Part shown: in pieces, positions 36,422-44,130 of the stretch
Position numbering within the stretch: the stretch's first letter is position 1
Layout: each line of letters opens with the position of its first letter
From: Chryseobacterium nakagawai
GTDB lineage: Bacteria; Bacteroidota; Bacteroidia; Flavobacteriales; Weeksellaceae
NCBI RefSeq assembly: GCF_900637665.1
Contig: NZ_LR134386.1
Span: forward strand, 620,001 to 684,000
Length of the DNA stretch: 64,000 nt
Reading direction: 5' to 3'
Made by a program: the position numbers and the translations under genes
The notes under the pieces: generated by a model
Database searches by the model: none
Told to the model about the DNA's origin: nothing
Seen by the model: the letters and a program-made list of their open reading frames with translations, nothing else

Positions 36422-36948
36422 AAATCTAAAAAGTAAAATTTAAATTCCTTTTTCATTTTGGAGGTTGAAAGTAATATATATTGTGCATTCTTTTCAAAAC
36501 TTCCCAAGGATTTATTTTTATCATCAAAATACTCTACATTGAATTTTGCGTAATCCAGAGTATCTTTTTTATAAAATTCCTTATAAACATTTAACGAGTT
36601 TACCTTGGCTGCTTTCACTTTCATACTATCTAATTCCTTAAACATTCTTTTGAAGGTCAGAGAGTCAGGTTTGTGGAAATAACTTTCCATTTGGGAATAA
36701 ATAAAACTGTCTACTTCAGTATTTCTATTGCCACTTATGTAAAGAGTAGATAGATCAAGGAGCTCTTGAACTTTCTGCTTTGTTATAGAATTGATGGCCT
36801 GCATACTATCCATTTGTACAGCCGGATAACTTTTGGTGTTGTTACTGTTTCGTAGTTTATCTAGGTCACTAGCTTCTGTTTTTTTATTACAGGCAACACA
36901 TAAAGTCAGAAGTATAATGAGGAGTAAAAAATTATTAATTCTTTTCAT
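36370..36948 (-). CDS. Hypothetical lipoprotein of a two-gene cassette
   Basis: A 192-residue lipoprotein, start chosen for its signal MKRINNFLLLIILLTLCVAC. The exported part is helical and rich in Lys/Asp/Ser (QKVQELLDLSTLYISGNRNT, RMFKELDSMKVKAAKVNSLN) and ends in a beta-rich section (ILLSTSKMKKEFKFYFLDFY). No known family is apparent. Its start overlaps the end of the 36935-38107 gene by 14 bp, so the two are made together. Its 3' end overlaps the end of the cyclo-ligase gene on the other strand by about 52 bp. Confidence 0.8.
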   Translation of the reverse strand: MKRINNFLLLIILLTLCVACNKKTEASDLDKLRNSNNTKSYPAVQMDSMQAINSITKQKVQELLDLSTLYISGNRNTEVDSFIYSQMESYFHKPDSLTFKRMFKELDSMKVKAAKVNSLNVYKEFYKKDTLDYAKFNVEYFDDKNKSLGSFEKNAQYILLSTSKMKKEFKFYFLDFYSKPLKKDSTSVAVTK

Positions 36949-38107
36949 CTGTAGTCGCAATTTTGAATTTAATGGATACGATCTTACCGTTGTCTTTTTT
37001 CATTTCTATTACATTCAGGTTTTTTAGAGATGTAGTAGGGGTTGTAACGAGGGTGATATACTTTTGTTTGTCTAATCTTTCGATACCATAGGTGTTATTA
37101 TCATATACCTGATAGATCACAGCATTATTACTGATAAGGTTTTCCAGCTGGTTTCTTTTCTGTTTAATAAGGGCTACCTGTTCTTCAGAATTTCCTGTAA
37201 TATCTTTTCTTGAGAAATAATAAGCTGCCATTTTGTAATCATCCGGTTTAAGCTCAATTTTTTCTTCTTCGGGAGCATTTTCAAGATTTCTGTTGACATC
37301 AAGTGGCTCATAAAAAGCAGCGCTGATCTTCATTTTCAGAATTTTATCTTTGGTTGAATAAGAAAAACATTCACCAGGTTTTATTTTATACATCAAAGGA
37401 GATTCATTTTCCTTGATAACCATTATATCTAAGGTGTTGATAACAGAAACTCCTCTGTCTTTATCAATAAAGCAATAGGTATACGTTTTTGAAAAAAGGA
37501 CATCCTTAAATCCCAATAAACCTGTGATTGCAATTAAAACGGAAGTAATAAGAGCCCAGGCATTCTTTTTGAAGAAATTTTTCTTAGCAGGAGAAGCTAA
37601 AATTTCAACTTCATTTTGATTAACTTGTTTTTGGTTAACTTGTTGGTTTTCAGTATTTGTTTTTTGTAAATCAATATTTTCTTGGGTCTGTAATTCGGTT
37701 TTTTTAGGCTGAATTTCAGTTTTTGGAAGATCAGGAGCTTTAGAAACTATTTCTTCCAGTTCATTGATCTCATCTTCCTCAAGACTTTCGTTTTCCTGAA
37801 GCAATTCCCCGGCAAAAAGATGCTGTTTTTTGAATTCATACCATGAGTCGTAACCTGCATAAATACTCAATAAATTAAGCATGTCTATCCTTGGTAATTT
37901 AGTGACTGGTGAATTTTTGAAATAGGTATAAAATGACTTTTCACTGATGTTACCTTTGGCTTTTTTGCGCAGGTCTTCCTGAAAATATATGATATCTATA
38001 CCCTTCCACTTGGATATGTCATCCTGTGAAGGGGTGTATTCTTTTAAATATTGACCTTGGACATCCTTTTTTAGCTGTTCAAAGTGTAATAGATCTAAAT
38101 CTGTCAA
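36935..38107 (-). CDS. Single-pass membrane protein with conserved cytoplasmic domain, unknown function
   Basis: A 390-residue protein. Residues ~25-95 form a compact, probably helical cytoplasmic domain (WKGIDIIYFQEDLRKKAKGN, ISEKSFYTYF, LPRIDMLNLLSIYAGYDSWY). An acidic, then Gln/Asn-rich linker leads to one membrane helix (AWALITSVLIAITGLLGF) and a ~190-residue periplasmic domain with several beta segments (GVSVINTLDIMVIKENESPL, FSYSTKDKILKMKI). The build, cytoplasmic domain plus one helix plus exported domain, suits a signalling or anti-sigma-like role, but no such motif is seen. It forms a cassette with the lipoprotein gene and has a strong promoter. Confidence 0.82.
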   Translation of the reverse strand: MTDLDLLHFEQLKKDVQGQYLKEYTPSQDDISKWKGIDIIYFQEDLRKKAKGNISEKSFYTYFKNSPVTKLPRIDMLNLLSIYAGYDSWYEFKKQHLFAGELLQENESLEEDEINELEEIVSKAPDLPKTEIQPKKTELQTQENIDLQKTNTENQQVNQKQVNQNEVEILASPAKKNFFKKNAWALITSVLIAITGLLGFKDVLFSKTYTYCFIDKDRGVSVINTLDIMVIKENESPLMYKIKPGECFSYSTKDKILKMKISAAFYEPLDVNRNLENAPEEEKIELKPDDYKMAAYYFSRKDITGNSEEQVALIKQKRNQLENLISNNAVIYQVYDNNTYGIERLDKQKYITLVTTPTTSLKNLNVIEMKKDNGKIVSIKFKIATTDEKN

Positions 38108-38150
38108 TTTTTTTTAAAATGATTAAATTGTTGATTATCAGTTATCTTTT

Positions 38151-38171
38151 TTTGTAAAACTATTTTACAAA
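38151..38171. promoter_or_regulatory. Inverted repeat, possible operator in divergent promoter region
   Basis: TTTGTAAAA-CTA-TTTTACAAA, a perfect 9-bp inverted repeat, overlaps the -7 element and probable start point of the minus-strand promoter for the membrane protein cassette. Confidence 0.5.
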
Positions 38172-38198
38172 GGTATTACAATTATTTTTCATAAACAA
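38168..38198 (-). promoter_or_regulatory. Promoter of the membrane protein/lipoprotein cassette
   Basis: On the minus strand TTG (38196-38198), a 20-nt spacer and TACCTTTG (38168-38175), a full match to the Bacteroidota consensus. Confidence 0.72.
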
Positions 38199-38213
38199 AC
38201 TTTCTAACTGCTA

Positions 38214-38221
38214 TACCTTTG
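38214..38221 (+). promoter_or_regulatory. -7 element TACCTTTG of the Ala-rich lipoprotein gene
   Basis: The same octamer as in the divergent promoter, facing the other way, 70 bp before the start codon at 38291. Confidence 0.55.
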
Positions 38222-38290
38222 TCTTGTTCAAATAACAGAACAGAAGAAAATTTTATAAAACAATATTAACAAAATTAAATTTAATTTATT

Positions 38291-38620
38291 ATGAAAAAGT
38301 CATTATTCGTAGCTGCTATCGCTGCAATCTCTCTAGTTGCTTGTAAAAAAACTGACGCTACAGCTACTGAAGGTACTACTGATTCTGCTGCTGCTACTGT
38401 TGCTGATTCTGCTGCTACTGTAACTGATTCTGCTGCTAAAGTTGTTGATTCTGCTGCAACTACTGCTGTAGAAGCTACTAAAGATGCTGCTGCTGCTACT
38501 ACTGCTGCTGGAGCTGAAGTTGCTAAAGATGCTGCTAAAGGTGCTGCTGACGCTGCTAAAGGTGCTGCTGATGCTGCTAAAGGAGCTGCTGATGCTGCTA
38601 AAGATGCTGCTAAGAAATAA
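38291..38620 (+). CDS. Ala/Lys/Asp-rich repetitive lipoprotein
   Basis: A 109-residue lipoprotein (MKKSLFVAAIAAISLVAC) whose exported part is almost only Ala, Asp, Lys, Thr, Ser, Val and Gly. Two kinds of seven-residue repeat are visible: DSAATVT-like units near the start, and at the end AAKGAAD units encoded by four 21-bp direct repeats (38531-38614). Such heptads form a long amphipathic helix as in LEA-like or Lpp-like proteins. Codon use is very biased to GCT. Function unknown; a structural lipoprotein or stress protein would fit. A strong promoter element and a terminator frame the gene, as for a highly expressed product. Confidence 0.9.
   Translation: MKKSLFVAAIAAISLVACKKTDATATEGTTDSAAATVADSAATVTDSAAKVVDSAATTAVEATKDAAAATTAAGAEVAKDAAKGAADAAKGAADAAKGAADAAKDAAKK
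38531..38614 (+). repeat. Four 21-bp tandem repeats within the Ala-rich gene
   Basis: Units start at 38531, 38552, 38573 and 38594. Each begins GCTGCTAAAG; copies 1-3 differ at two positions and copy 4 is more diverged. Each encodes one AAKGAAD-type heptad. Confidence 0.85.
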
Positions 38621-38646
38621 TTCTAGCTTAAGCTTAAAAATAAAAG

Positions 38647-38674
38647 AACCGTTTCCCAGTGAAACGGTTTTTTT
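38647..38674 (+). terminator. Terminator of the Ala-rich lipoprotein gene
   Basis: AACCGTTTC-CCAGT-GAAACGGTT followed by a run of seven T. Confidence 0.93.
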
Positions 38675-38798
38675 ATGCTTATATAGGGTCTCTTCCCTTA
38701 GCCTGTCATCCTGAACTGAAGATGAAGCAATCTCATTATAGGATAATATAACAATATTGATCTGTCTGACAATCGCCAAACTTTACCCCAATCGTATC

Positions 38799-39566
38799 TT
38801 ATCCTTTCTTTTGTTTTAAAGATTCATAGCAAGTTATGGCTACAGCATTGCTCAGATTCAAAGAATCAATACTGCCAGCCATCGGAATCAATGTATTCTT
38901 TCCTTTTCCGATCCAGAAATCACTTAACCCCGAGTGCTCAGTCCCGAATAATACAGCAGAACGCTGTGTGAAATCTCTTTTATAAAGATCTTCAGCCGTT
39001 TCGTCCATCAATGTTGTATAAATATTGAAACTGTTTTTCTGAAGAAATTCTAGTGTTTCTTCGTTTTCAGCCTGATAAACTTCCATTCCGAAAAGACAGC
39101 CCACACTAGATCTGATCACATTTGGATTATAAAAATCGGTTTTTCCATCAGCAACAATAAGGGCATCAATACCGAAAGCTTCACAACTTCTCAGGATAGC
39201 TCCTAAATTACCCGGCTTTTCTACTCCTTCAACGATGATAATAGTAGAATCATCCTTCGGAACATAAGAGGAAAGTGGAGTTTCCTTTGAGCTGTATATC
39301 CCAATGATTCCTTCTGAACTTCCTCTGTACGCTATTTTTTCATACACTTTATCACTTACATAATGAATTTTCCCCTCAGGAGGCGTTCCTTTGAATATAT
39401 TTTCACTTATAAAGAATTCCACAGGCTCAAAATCGTACTGTATCGCTCTTTCATTTTCCTGTTGTCCTTCTACTACAAAAACATTTGATTTTTTTCGAAA
39501 TCTGTTATCACTAAGAAGTTTAGTGATATTTTTTATTTTATCGTTTTGAAAACTTTCTATCAACAT
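38799..39566 (-). CDS. SpoU/TrmH-family RNA 2'-O-methyltransferase
   Basis: A 255-residue SPOUT-class enzyme that methylates a ribose 2'-OH in rRNA or tRNA with S-adenosylmethionine. The N-terminal substrate-binding domain (LLSDNRFRKKSNVFVVEGQQ) leads to the knotted catalytic domain with IIVEGVEKPGNLGAILRSCE (motif 1), AVLFGTEHSGLSDFWIG (motif 2) and SLNLSNAVAITCYE (motif 3). It resembles the RlmB/TsnR-like rRNA methyltransferases; the exact target cannot be told. It follows the CPBP protease gene by 20 bp. Confidence 0.94.
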   Translation of the reverse strand: MLIESFQNDKIKNITKLLSDNRFRKKSNVFVVEGQQENERAIQYDFEPVEFFISENIFKGTPPEGKIHYVSDKVYEKIAYRGSSEGIIGIYSSKETPLSSYVPKDDSTIIIVEGVEKPGNLGAILRSCEAFGIDALIVADGKTDFYNPNVIRSSVGCLFGMEVYQAENEETLEFLQKNSFNIYTTLMDETAEDLYKRDFTQRSAVLFGTEHSGLSDFWIGKGKNTLIPMAGSIDSLNLSNAVAITCYESLKQKKG

Positions 39567-39586
39567 TCCGCAAAATTATGCAAAAT

Positions 39587-40378
39587 TTATGATTGAACTT
39601 CTTTAGATTTTATAAAAAGGTTTTTCCATGTCACCTGAAATGGTTGGCGGCTTCTTCTTTTGTGAACAATTGTAAGTACTACAACCAGTACAATAGAAAT
39701 AATTTTATAAAGGTTGCCATATATATTTCCGGAAACATTTTCTGATACATTAAAGAGTTCCCAATACAGATTCATGAAAAAATGAAGGAATATGGCCACC
39801 CAAAGATTGAATGTATGTTCAAAATAAACCCATGAAAAGAAAACAGAACCAAGAAATGTAATGGCAAAAATTTCCATCAGTTCTACCGTTTCCTGGCTTT
39901 GATATAAGTGTACCTGGGCAAACAATAATGATCCCAGGAGTATGGAAGATAAAAATCCCAGTTTTGTAAATCTGAATAAAATTCCAATAAGAAATGCCCT
40001 GAAAATAATTTCTTCAAAGAAGGCTGAAGAGATCGTGTTAATGAATAGAGACTGGTAATGGATGGTGTGGGTCATATTGAAATGAACAATATATCCTATA
40101 AGCATGGGCAGTGTTCCCATAAAAGAGAAGATAAAACCCTTGCTAATAGATTGGTCCAAAGAAAATACGTAGGGAATATTTTTTTCAGGAAATAAAATCT
40201 TTGCCGTGATCATTAATGGAATTAATGTAATTGTATAAGCAATAACATGGGCTATAGCCTTATTATGAAACAGATCTTTCGAATAAGACTGAATCGATTT
40301 AAAACAAATAAGATCCAAAAAATAGTAGGCTGTGAAGCCCAGAATAAAGATTAAAATAAAGCGGATGTTTTTACTCAT
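39587..40378 (-). CDS. CPBP family intramembrane glutamic endopeptidase
   Basis: A 263-residue polytopic inner-membrane protein of the CPBP (CaaX protease, Abi/Rce1-like) family. I start it at MSKNIRFILIF, which begins the first membrane helix. The catalytic motifs are present: EExxxR in SAFFEEIIFRAFLIG, FxxxH in LLFAQVHLYQ and HxxxN in FLHFFMNLYWEL. Members are linked to protein processing, bacteriocin immunity or maturation. It sits between a LytTR regulator and the methyltransferase gene; no peptide substrate lies nearby. Confidence 0.92.
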   Translation of the reverse strand: MSKNIRFILIFILGFTAYYFLDLICFKSIQSYSKDLFHNKAIAHVIAYTITLIPLMITAKILFPEKNIPYVFSLDQSISKGFIFSFMGTLPMLIGYIVHFNMTHTIHYQSLFINTISSAFFEEIIFRAFLIGILFRFTKLGFLSSILLGSLLFAQVHLYQSQETVELMEIFAITFLGSVFFSWVYFEHTFNLWVAIFLHFFMNLYWELFNVSENVSGNIYGNLYKIISIVLVVVLTIVHKRRSRQPFQVTWKNLFIKSKEVQS

Positions 40379-40476
40379 ATTGAATATTTTTGAGCAAAAA
40401 TGAAGCTTTTCGGAAAGTGAATCAATGTAAAGTGATGAATGACAAGAAATAGTGACCAATGACAAACTTAGCCTTT

Positions 40477-41316
40477 CTATCGTTGCAATTGTGGGATAAT
40501 TTGTGGAATGAAACTTCTGGAAACCGGAATTTCGAAATCTATTTCTGGGATGATAAGTTTATATCCCTGTGCATTTCCTCTAAGGCTTTCTACTTTATCT
40601 AAATTAACAATATATGAACGATGACACTTTTGGATTGTGTTTGTTTCACTTTGTTTTAAAAGTCCTGATAAACTTATTCTGAGCAACACTTTTTTTACCG
40701 AACCATTTTCAGAAAAATATAAAGTACAATAATTTTCCATAGACTGTGCACAAATAAGATCATGTTCAGAAAGTGTTAGCGTTATATTATTTGTTGAAAT
40801 AGTAAGAAGTTTGCTAGGAATATGCTCTGTTTTATGGGATAGATGCTGTGAAATATTCTTGGCTGTGTTTTCATGGATCGTTTTTAAATAAATATACCTT
40901 GACAGAATATAAATAGCAGAAATGGGTATTCCTATTGCCATGGAATAGAGAAACATATAAGCATAGTTTTCAAAACTTAGCGATACATGGCTTATGAATA
41001 GTGAATTATAAAAATAAGAAAGAACAGAACCCAGTAAGAGAACTACAAAAATTTTTAATAACTCTGATACAATATTCCAATGATTGAAGCTGAAGGTACA
41101 AAGGCTTGAAATGAAAAATGCAGTTCCAAAAATGATAGTATAAGGAAAAAGAAGAAGATATTTGTAAGGATGATGAAAGTTTTCTGTTCCAAATGGCTGA
41201 AAAATGATCAGAAAAAGATATACTGTGACCCCGGCTCCTATAGAAGATAGAAGAATTTCTGTGAAGGATTCAGACTTCGGATATGGATATGATTTTAATG
41301 AAGTTAGGAATTTCAT
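40477..41316 (-). CDS. Membrane-anchored LytTR-domain transcription regulator
   Basis: A 279-residue protein with four N-terminal membrane helices (GAGVTVYLFLIIFQPFG, YLLLFPYTIIFGTAFFIS, LLKIFVVLLLGSVLSYFY, YAYMFLYSMAIGIPISAIY) and a C-terminal LytTR DNA-binding domain (residues ~175-275: LTISTNNITLTLSEHDLICA, MENYCTLYF, CHRSYIVNLDKVESLRGNAQ). LytTR proteins normally follow a receiver domain; here the sensor part is in the membrane, as seen in other Bacteroidota. It probably senses an envelope or membrane signal and regulates nearby or distant genes directly. Confidence 0.9.
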   Translation of the reverse strand: MKFLTSLKSYPYPKSESFTEILLSSIGAGVTVYLFLIIFQPFGTENFHHPYKYLLLFPYTIIFGTAFFISSLCTFSFNHWNIVSELLKIFVVLLLGSVLSYFYNSLFISHVSLSFENYAYMFLYSMAIGIPISAIYILSRYIYLKTIHENTAKNISQHLSHKTEHIPSKLLTISTNNITLTLSEHDLICAQSMENYCTLYFSENGSVKKVLLRISLSGLLKQSETNTIQKCHRSYIVNLDKVESLRGNAQGYKLIIPEIDFEIPVSRSFIPQIIPQLQR

Positions 41317-41378
41317 TTTACAGTACTTGAGTATTTTATATCATCCTGGTAAAGTTATATAAAATTAGTATTTGATTA

Positions 41379-42119
41379 TTATGAATCAACAGAAGATAAT
41401 TTGCTGTCAGTAGGCAAAAGCTGAGTTATGTATTCACTTGGAGTGATGCCCTCGAATTGTTTAAATACTCTGTTGAAGGTTGCCTGACTTGTAAAACCGG
41501 CGCCTGTATAAATGTACATCAGGGTAACCTTGGTTAAATCCGATTTTTCAATGAGGTTTTTTACGTAATTGATTCTTAATGAATTGAGATATTGATTGAA
41601 GTTCTTATATCCCTTATAATCAATAGCTCTTGACAGGTAGTTTATATTTGTTTTTAATTCTGAGCATAATCCGGATAGTTTAATAGAAGGATTGGTAAAG
41701 TAATTATTGTATCGCATGTACTTATCCAATTCCAAAAATAAATTTTCCAGTTTGTGATGATCTATTGTTACATCACTTTTATGCTTAGAGGATAATTCTA
41801 TAATATAATGGGGTTCTTTTGAAAGCATTTTCGCTTTGTGTATATGTTTTTCCTTCATCTTGCTTTTAATCCTGTATCCAAAAGCCTTAAATTCTAAATG
41901 GCTTATTTTGATTTTGTAATAGATAAATAAACAGATGAGAGAAAAGTTAGCCAACACCGTTGCTGCATTAGTGGGACGGAGATATTTTTTGTCGTATTCA
42001 TAAAAATGATGGTCAAAGTATTTAGCAAACAGCATAATGAGCAGCATCAATATTATTGTGTAAAACATGTAATAGATAACCATCTTCCTTTTTAAAAAAA
42101 CATAGGCACACACTGGCAT
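41379..42119 (-). pseudogene. 3' fragment of frameshifted membrane AraC-type regulator (DNA-binding part)
   Basis: A 246-residue open frame with one or two membrane helices (VIYYMFYTIILMLLIMLF, LANFSLICLFIYYKI) and a complete AraC/XylS helix-turn-helix domain at the end (LSGLCSELKTNINYLSRAID, FNQYLNSLRINYVKNLIEKS, IYTGAGFTSQATFNRVFKQF, GITPSEYITQLL). Upstream of its ATG the same frame stays open and reads FPVGFIWLIPMPVCAYVF, which continues the membrane domain of the 42140-42433 fragment. The two are therefore almost certainly one ~350-residue regulator split by a one-base deletion (or two-base insertion) near 42140-42152. This part could still be translated on its own. Confidence 0.8.
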
Positions 42120-42139
42120 CGGGATTAACCAGATAAATC

Positions 42140-42433
42140 CTACAGGGAATCATCAATAAAGTTTAAGATGATGACAGAAATATATAGAGAACTGAAATGA
42201 AGATAAGCATTAACAATTCTGGATATATTAAAATTTCTCCTGATAAGTATATATGAATAAACATAAAATACTAATGCACCTGCAAAGTAATAAAGAGGAA
42301 AAGTATTTTTTAACCAGAACAGATAGATATAAATAGAAACAATATGGAAGACAGCTAGAATGACTAAATAAGTTTCAATAAGCTGCTTTTTTAACGAATG
42401 TATTCTGTTATTGTAATATTGAGTAATTCTCAT
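42140..42433 (-). pseudogene. 5' fragment of frameshifted membrane AraC-type regulator (sensor part)
   Basis: A 97-residue frame with three hydrophobic segments (TYLVILAVFHIVSIYIYLFW, LYYFAGALVFYVYSYILI, YLHFSSLYISVIILNF) that stops at NFIDDSL. Membrane-spanning N-terminal domains of this kind precede AraC DNA-binding domains in many flavobacterial regulators. The second half of the membrane domain continues in another frame immediately after the stop codon. See the 41379-42119 entry for the downstream part. A sequencing or assembly error is the alternative explanation. Confidence 0.75.
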
Positions 42434-42792
42434 CGCAGCAGGCCTTCAGCTTTTATTCATGATTTAGAAGCGGCAAATATAGTCTCTAAATTTTTTTATA
42501 CAAAGCAAACATTCAAATTAAATTTTTATTACAGACTGTTTTGATAATCTTCAAAAAAAACATAATTAATCATATTCATAAAATGATTGGGTTAAAAAAT
42601 TAATATTCAGGAGTGTATACATGTTTCAATCATTTTTTCAATATGATTTTACTATCGCTTTTATGATTTTGTATAAGATTTAATTTTGCAAAAACATAAT
42701 GATAGAGAAGGTTTCAGGATAATAACTCGTATAACTCGACTGATTTTAGGGAAGAAAATATTACATTATTATCTGAACTCAATAAAAACTAA
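42434..42792. other. AT-rich intergenic region with promoter element
   Basis: About 360 bp without a standard gene. A -7 element TAATTTTG at 42681-42688 would start a transcript with a leader of about 160 nt for the T9SS gene. A short direct repeat TAACTCG occurs twice near 42723-42737. Confidence 0.5.
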
Positions 42793-42861
42793 ATGATGAA
42801 AAAAGAATTAAAAACTAATAGCCTTTTATTATACAAACAACCTTTAAAAAAGAATTTATGA
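42793..42861 (+). CDS. Possible 22-residue leader peptide
   Basis: A very short frame (MMKKELKTNSLLLYKQPLKK and two more residues) whose TGA overlaps the ATG of the T9SS protein gene (ATGA). It could be a translated leader or chance; there is no homology evidence. Confidence 0.3.
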   Translation: MMKKELKTNSLLLYKQPLKKNL

Positions 42862-43613
42862 AGAAATTTTTCTATGTTTTAATGATTAACCTGCTATGTG
42901 GGATTTCACTATCCAAAGCACAAACAGTAACTGTGAGTAATAGCGGAGCGGGGCAATCATCTGTTTATACTTTTGAGTATACAACATCTGTGGCTATTGG
43001 TAAAGGAACTCTAACGCCTAATGTTTTTTATCTTTTATTGCCTACAGAATTTCCAGCAATTTCTCCTGCTGTAACAGGTGCAAACAACTTAGATCCTTAT
43101 GTTAGTTTTAAAGTAAATGGAGTAGCTTATCCATGTTCTACTTCATTTGGAGTAGGAGGAAGCTGGAATTCTGGTGTACAGCTATCTGTAGGAGGGTCAA
43201 CAACCGGTGTTGCTATTCCGGCTGGTGCAAAGATTAAGATTGTAATATCAGGGATGATTAAAAATCCAACAAAGGCTGGAGCGTATACAATAGAATGGAG
43301 AACTGCAGCTGGAAGTGGACAGAGTACACAGGATTTCAGTAGCACGATTAATGTTTCAGGAGGTACATTAGCAACACAGGAAGTGAAAATCAAACAAACC
43401 GAACTTTCTGTATATCCTAATCCTGCGGTTGATGTTATTCAGGTTTCAGGAGTAGGTAAACTTCAAAAATACACTGTGTATAATGCAGTAGGAAGCCACA
43501 TTGCTGAAGGAAATATTTCCGATAATGGAAAAATTAATATTCATCATTTTATTTCAGGTGTCTATTTTCTGAAACTTGAAAACGGAAAATCCGTTCAGTT
43601 TATCAGGAAATAA
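42858..43613 (+). CDS. Secreted T9SS cargo protein, unknown function
   Basis: A 251-residue protein with signal peptide (FFYVLMINLLCGISLSKAQ), a beta-rich domain (VTVSNSGAGQSSVYTFEYTT, YVSFKVNGVAYPCSTSFGVG, AGAKIKIVISGMIKNPTKAG) and a type A T9SS sorting domain (LSVYPNPAVDVIQVSGVGKL, GVYFLKLENGKSVQF). The central domain resembles adhesin or Ig-like folds; two Cys are not obviously paired. It is monocistronic, with a terminator 5 bp after the stop. Confidence 0.87.
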   Translation: MKKFFYVLMINLLCGISLSKAQTVTVSNSGAGQSSVYTFEYTTSVAIGKGTLTPNVFYLLLPTEFPAISPAVTGANNLDPYVSFKVNGVAYPCSTSFGVGGSWNSGVQLSVGGSTTGVAIPAGAKIKIVISGMIKNPTKAGAYTIEWRTAAGSGQSTQDFSSTINVSGGTLATQEVKIKQTELSVYPNPAVDVIQVSGVGKLQKYTVYNAVGSHIAEGNISDNGKINIHHFISGVYFLKLENGKSVQFIRK

Positions 43614-43618
43614 AATAG

Positions 43619-43654
43619 ATGAGACAGTCTGAAATAAAGGCTGTCTCATTTTGT
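43619..43654 (+). terminator. Terminator of the T9SS protein gene
   Basis: ATGAGACAG pairs with CTGTCTCAT around a 13-nt loop, followed by TTTGTTTTT. Confidence 0.85.
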
Positions 43655-43700
43655 TTTTCAGTATTCTGAATTTATTTATCTACTGATTATGCCTAAAAAA

Positions 43701-44117
43701 TTAAGTAGGGTTGTGGGTCTTCTCAGATGTTTTTATCAAAATAATATTTCCAATCAGTAATGAAAAACAGCTTGCTATCCAAAGAAAATATCCCGGACCA
43801 TATCCGGTTATGGAGAATTTGTGCCCAGCCTCATTCACTGTAATTTCTCCTACAGATAAATAGCAAAACGTAAGACCAAAGGCGATAAGGCTGAGTACAG
43901 CAGATATTTTTATTTGTTTTAATAATAGAAAAAAAGCTCCGATAAAAAGTAGAGGATTAGCCAGCCATGCTATTCCGCCGCCATCCATTTCTGCCCAACC
44001 TAGCAGTGCACAGGCCAGCCCACTCATGTCATGTCCTTTTGCGTAAACTGCTGTAAAAGGAAGTGAGGTGAGATAAAGAATAAGACATATTAATAAGATA
44101 AGATTTGTTTTTTTCAT
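43701..44117 (-). CDS. Hypothetical four-helix membrane protein
   Basis: A 138-residue protein with about four membrane helices (LILLICLILYLTSLPF, IAWLANPLLFIGAFFLLL, ISAVLSLIAFGLTFCYLS, GYFLWIASCFSLLIGNIIL). I do not recognise a family. It starts 13 bp after the rmuC stop codon, so it is the second gene of an rmuC operon; no functional link to recombination is evident from its sequence. Confidence 0.8.
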   Translation of the reverse strand: MKKTNLILLICLILYLTSLPFTAVYAKGHDMSGLACALLGWAEMDGGGIAWLANPLLFIGAFFLLLKQIKISAVLSLIAFGLTFCYLSVGEITVNEAGHKFSITGYGPGYFLWIASCFSLLIGNIILIKTSEKTHNPT

Positions 44118-44130
44118 AGTATTCTGGTTT

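Noticed and set aside
38333-38779. Minus-strand Ser/Phe-rich frame of 148 codons
   Set aside because: It is the reverse complement of the GCT-rich repeat gene, which turns Ala codons into Ser-rich runs; the plus-strand lipoprotein has the signal peptide, promoter and terminator.
42140-42433. Independent small membrane protein gene
   Set aside because: The adjacent frame continues the same membrane domain without a gap, so a frameshifted AraC-type regulator explains both pieces better.
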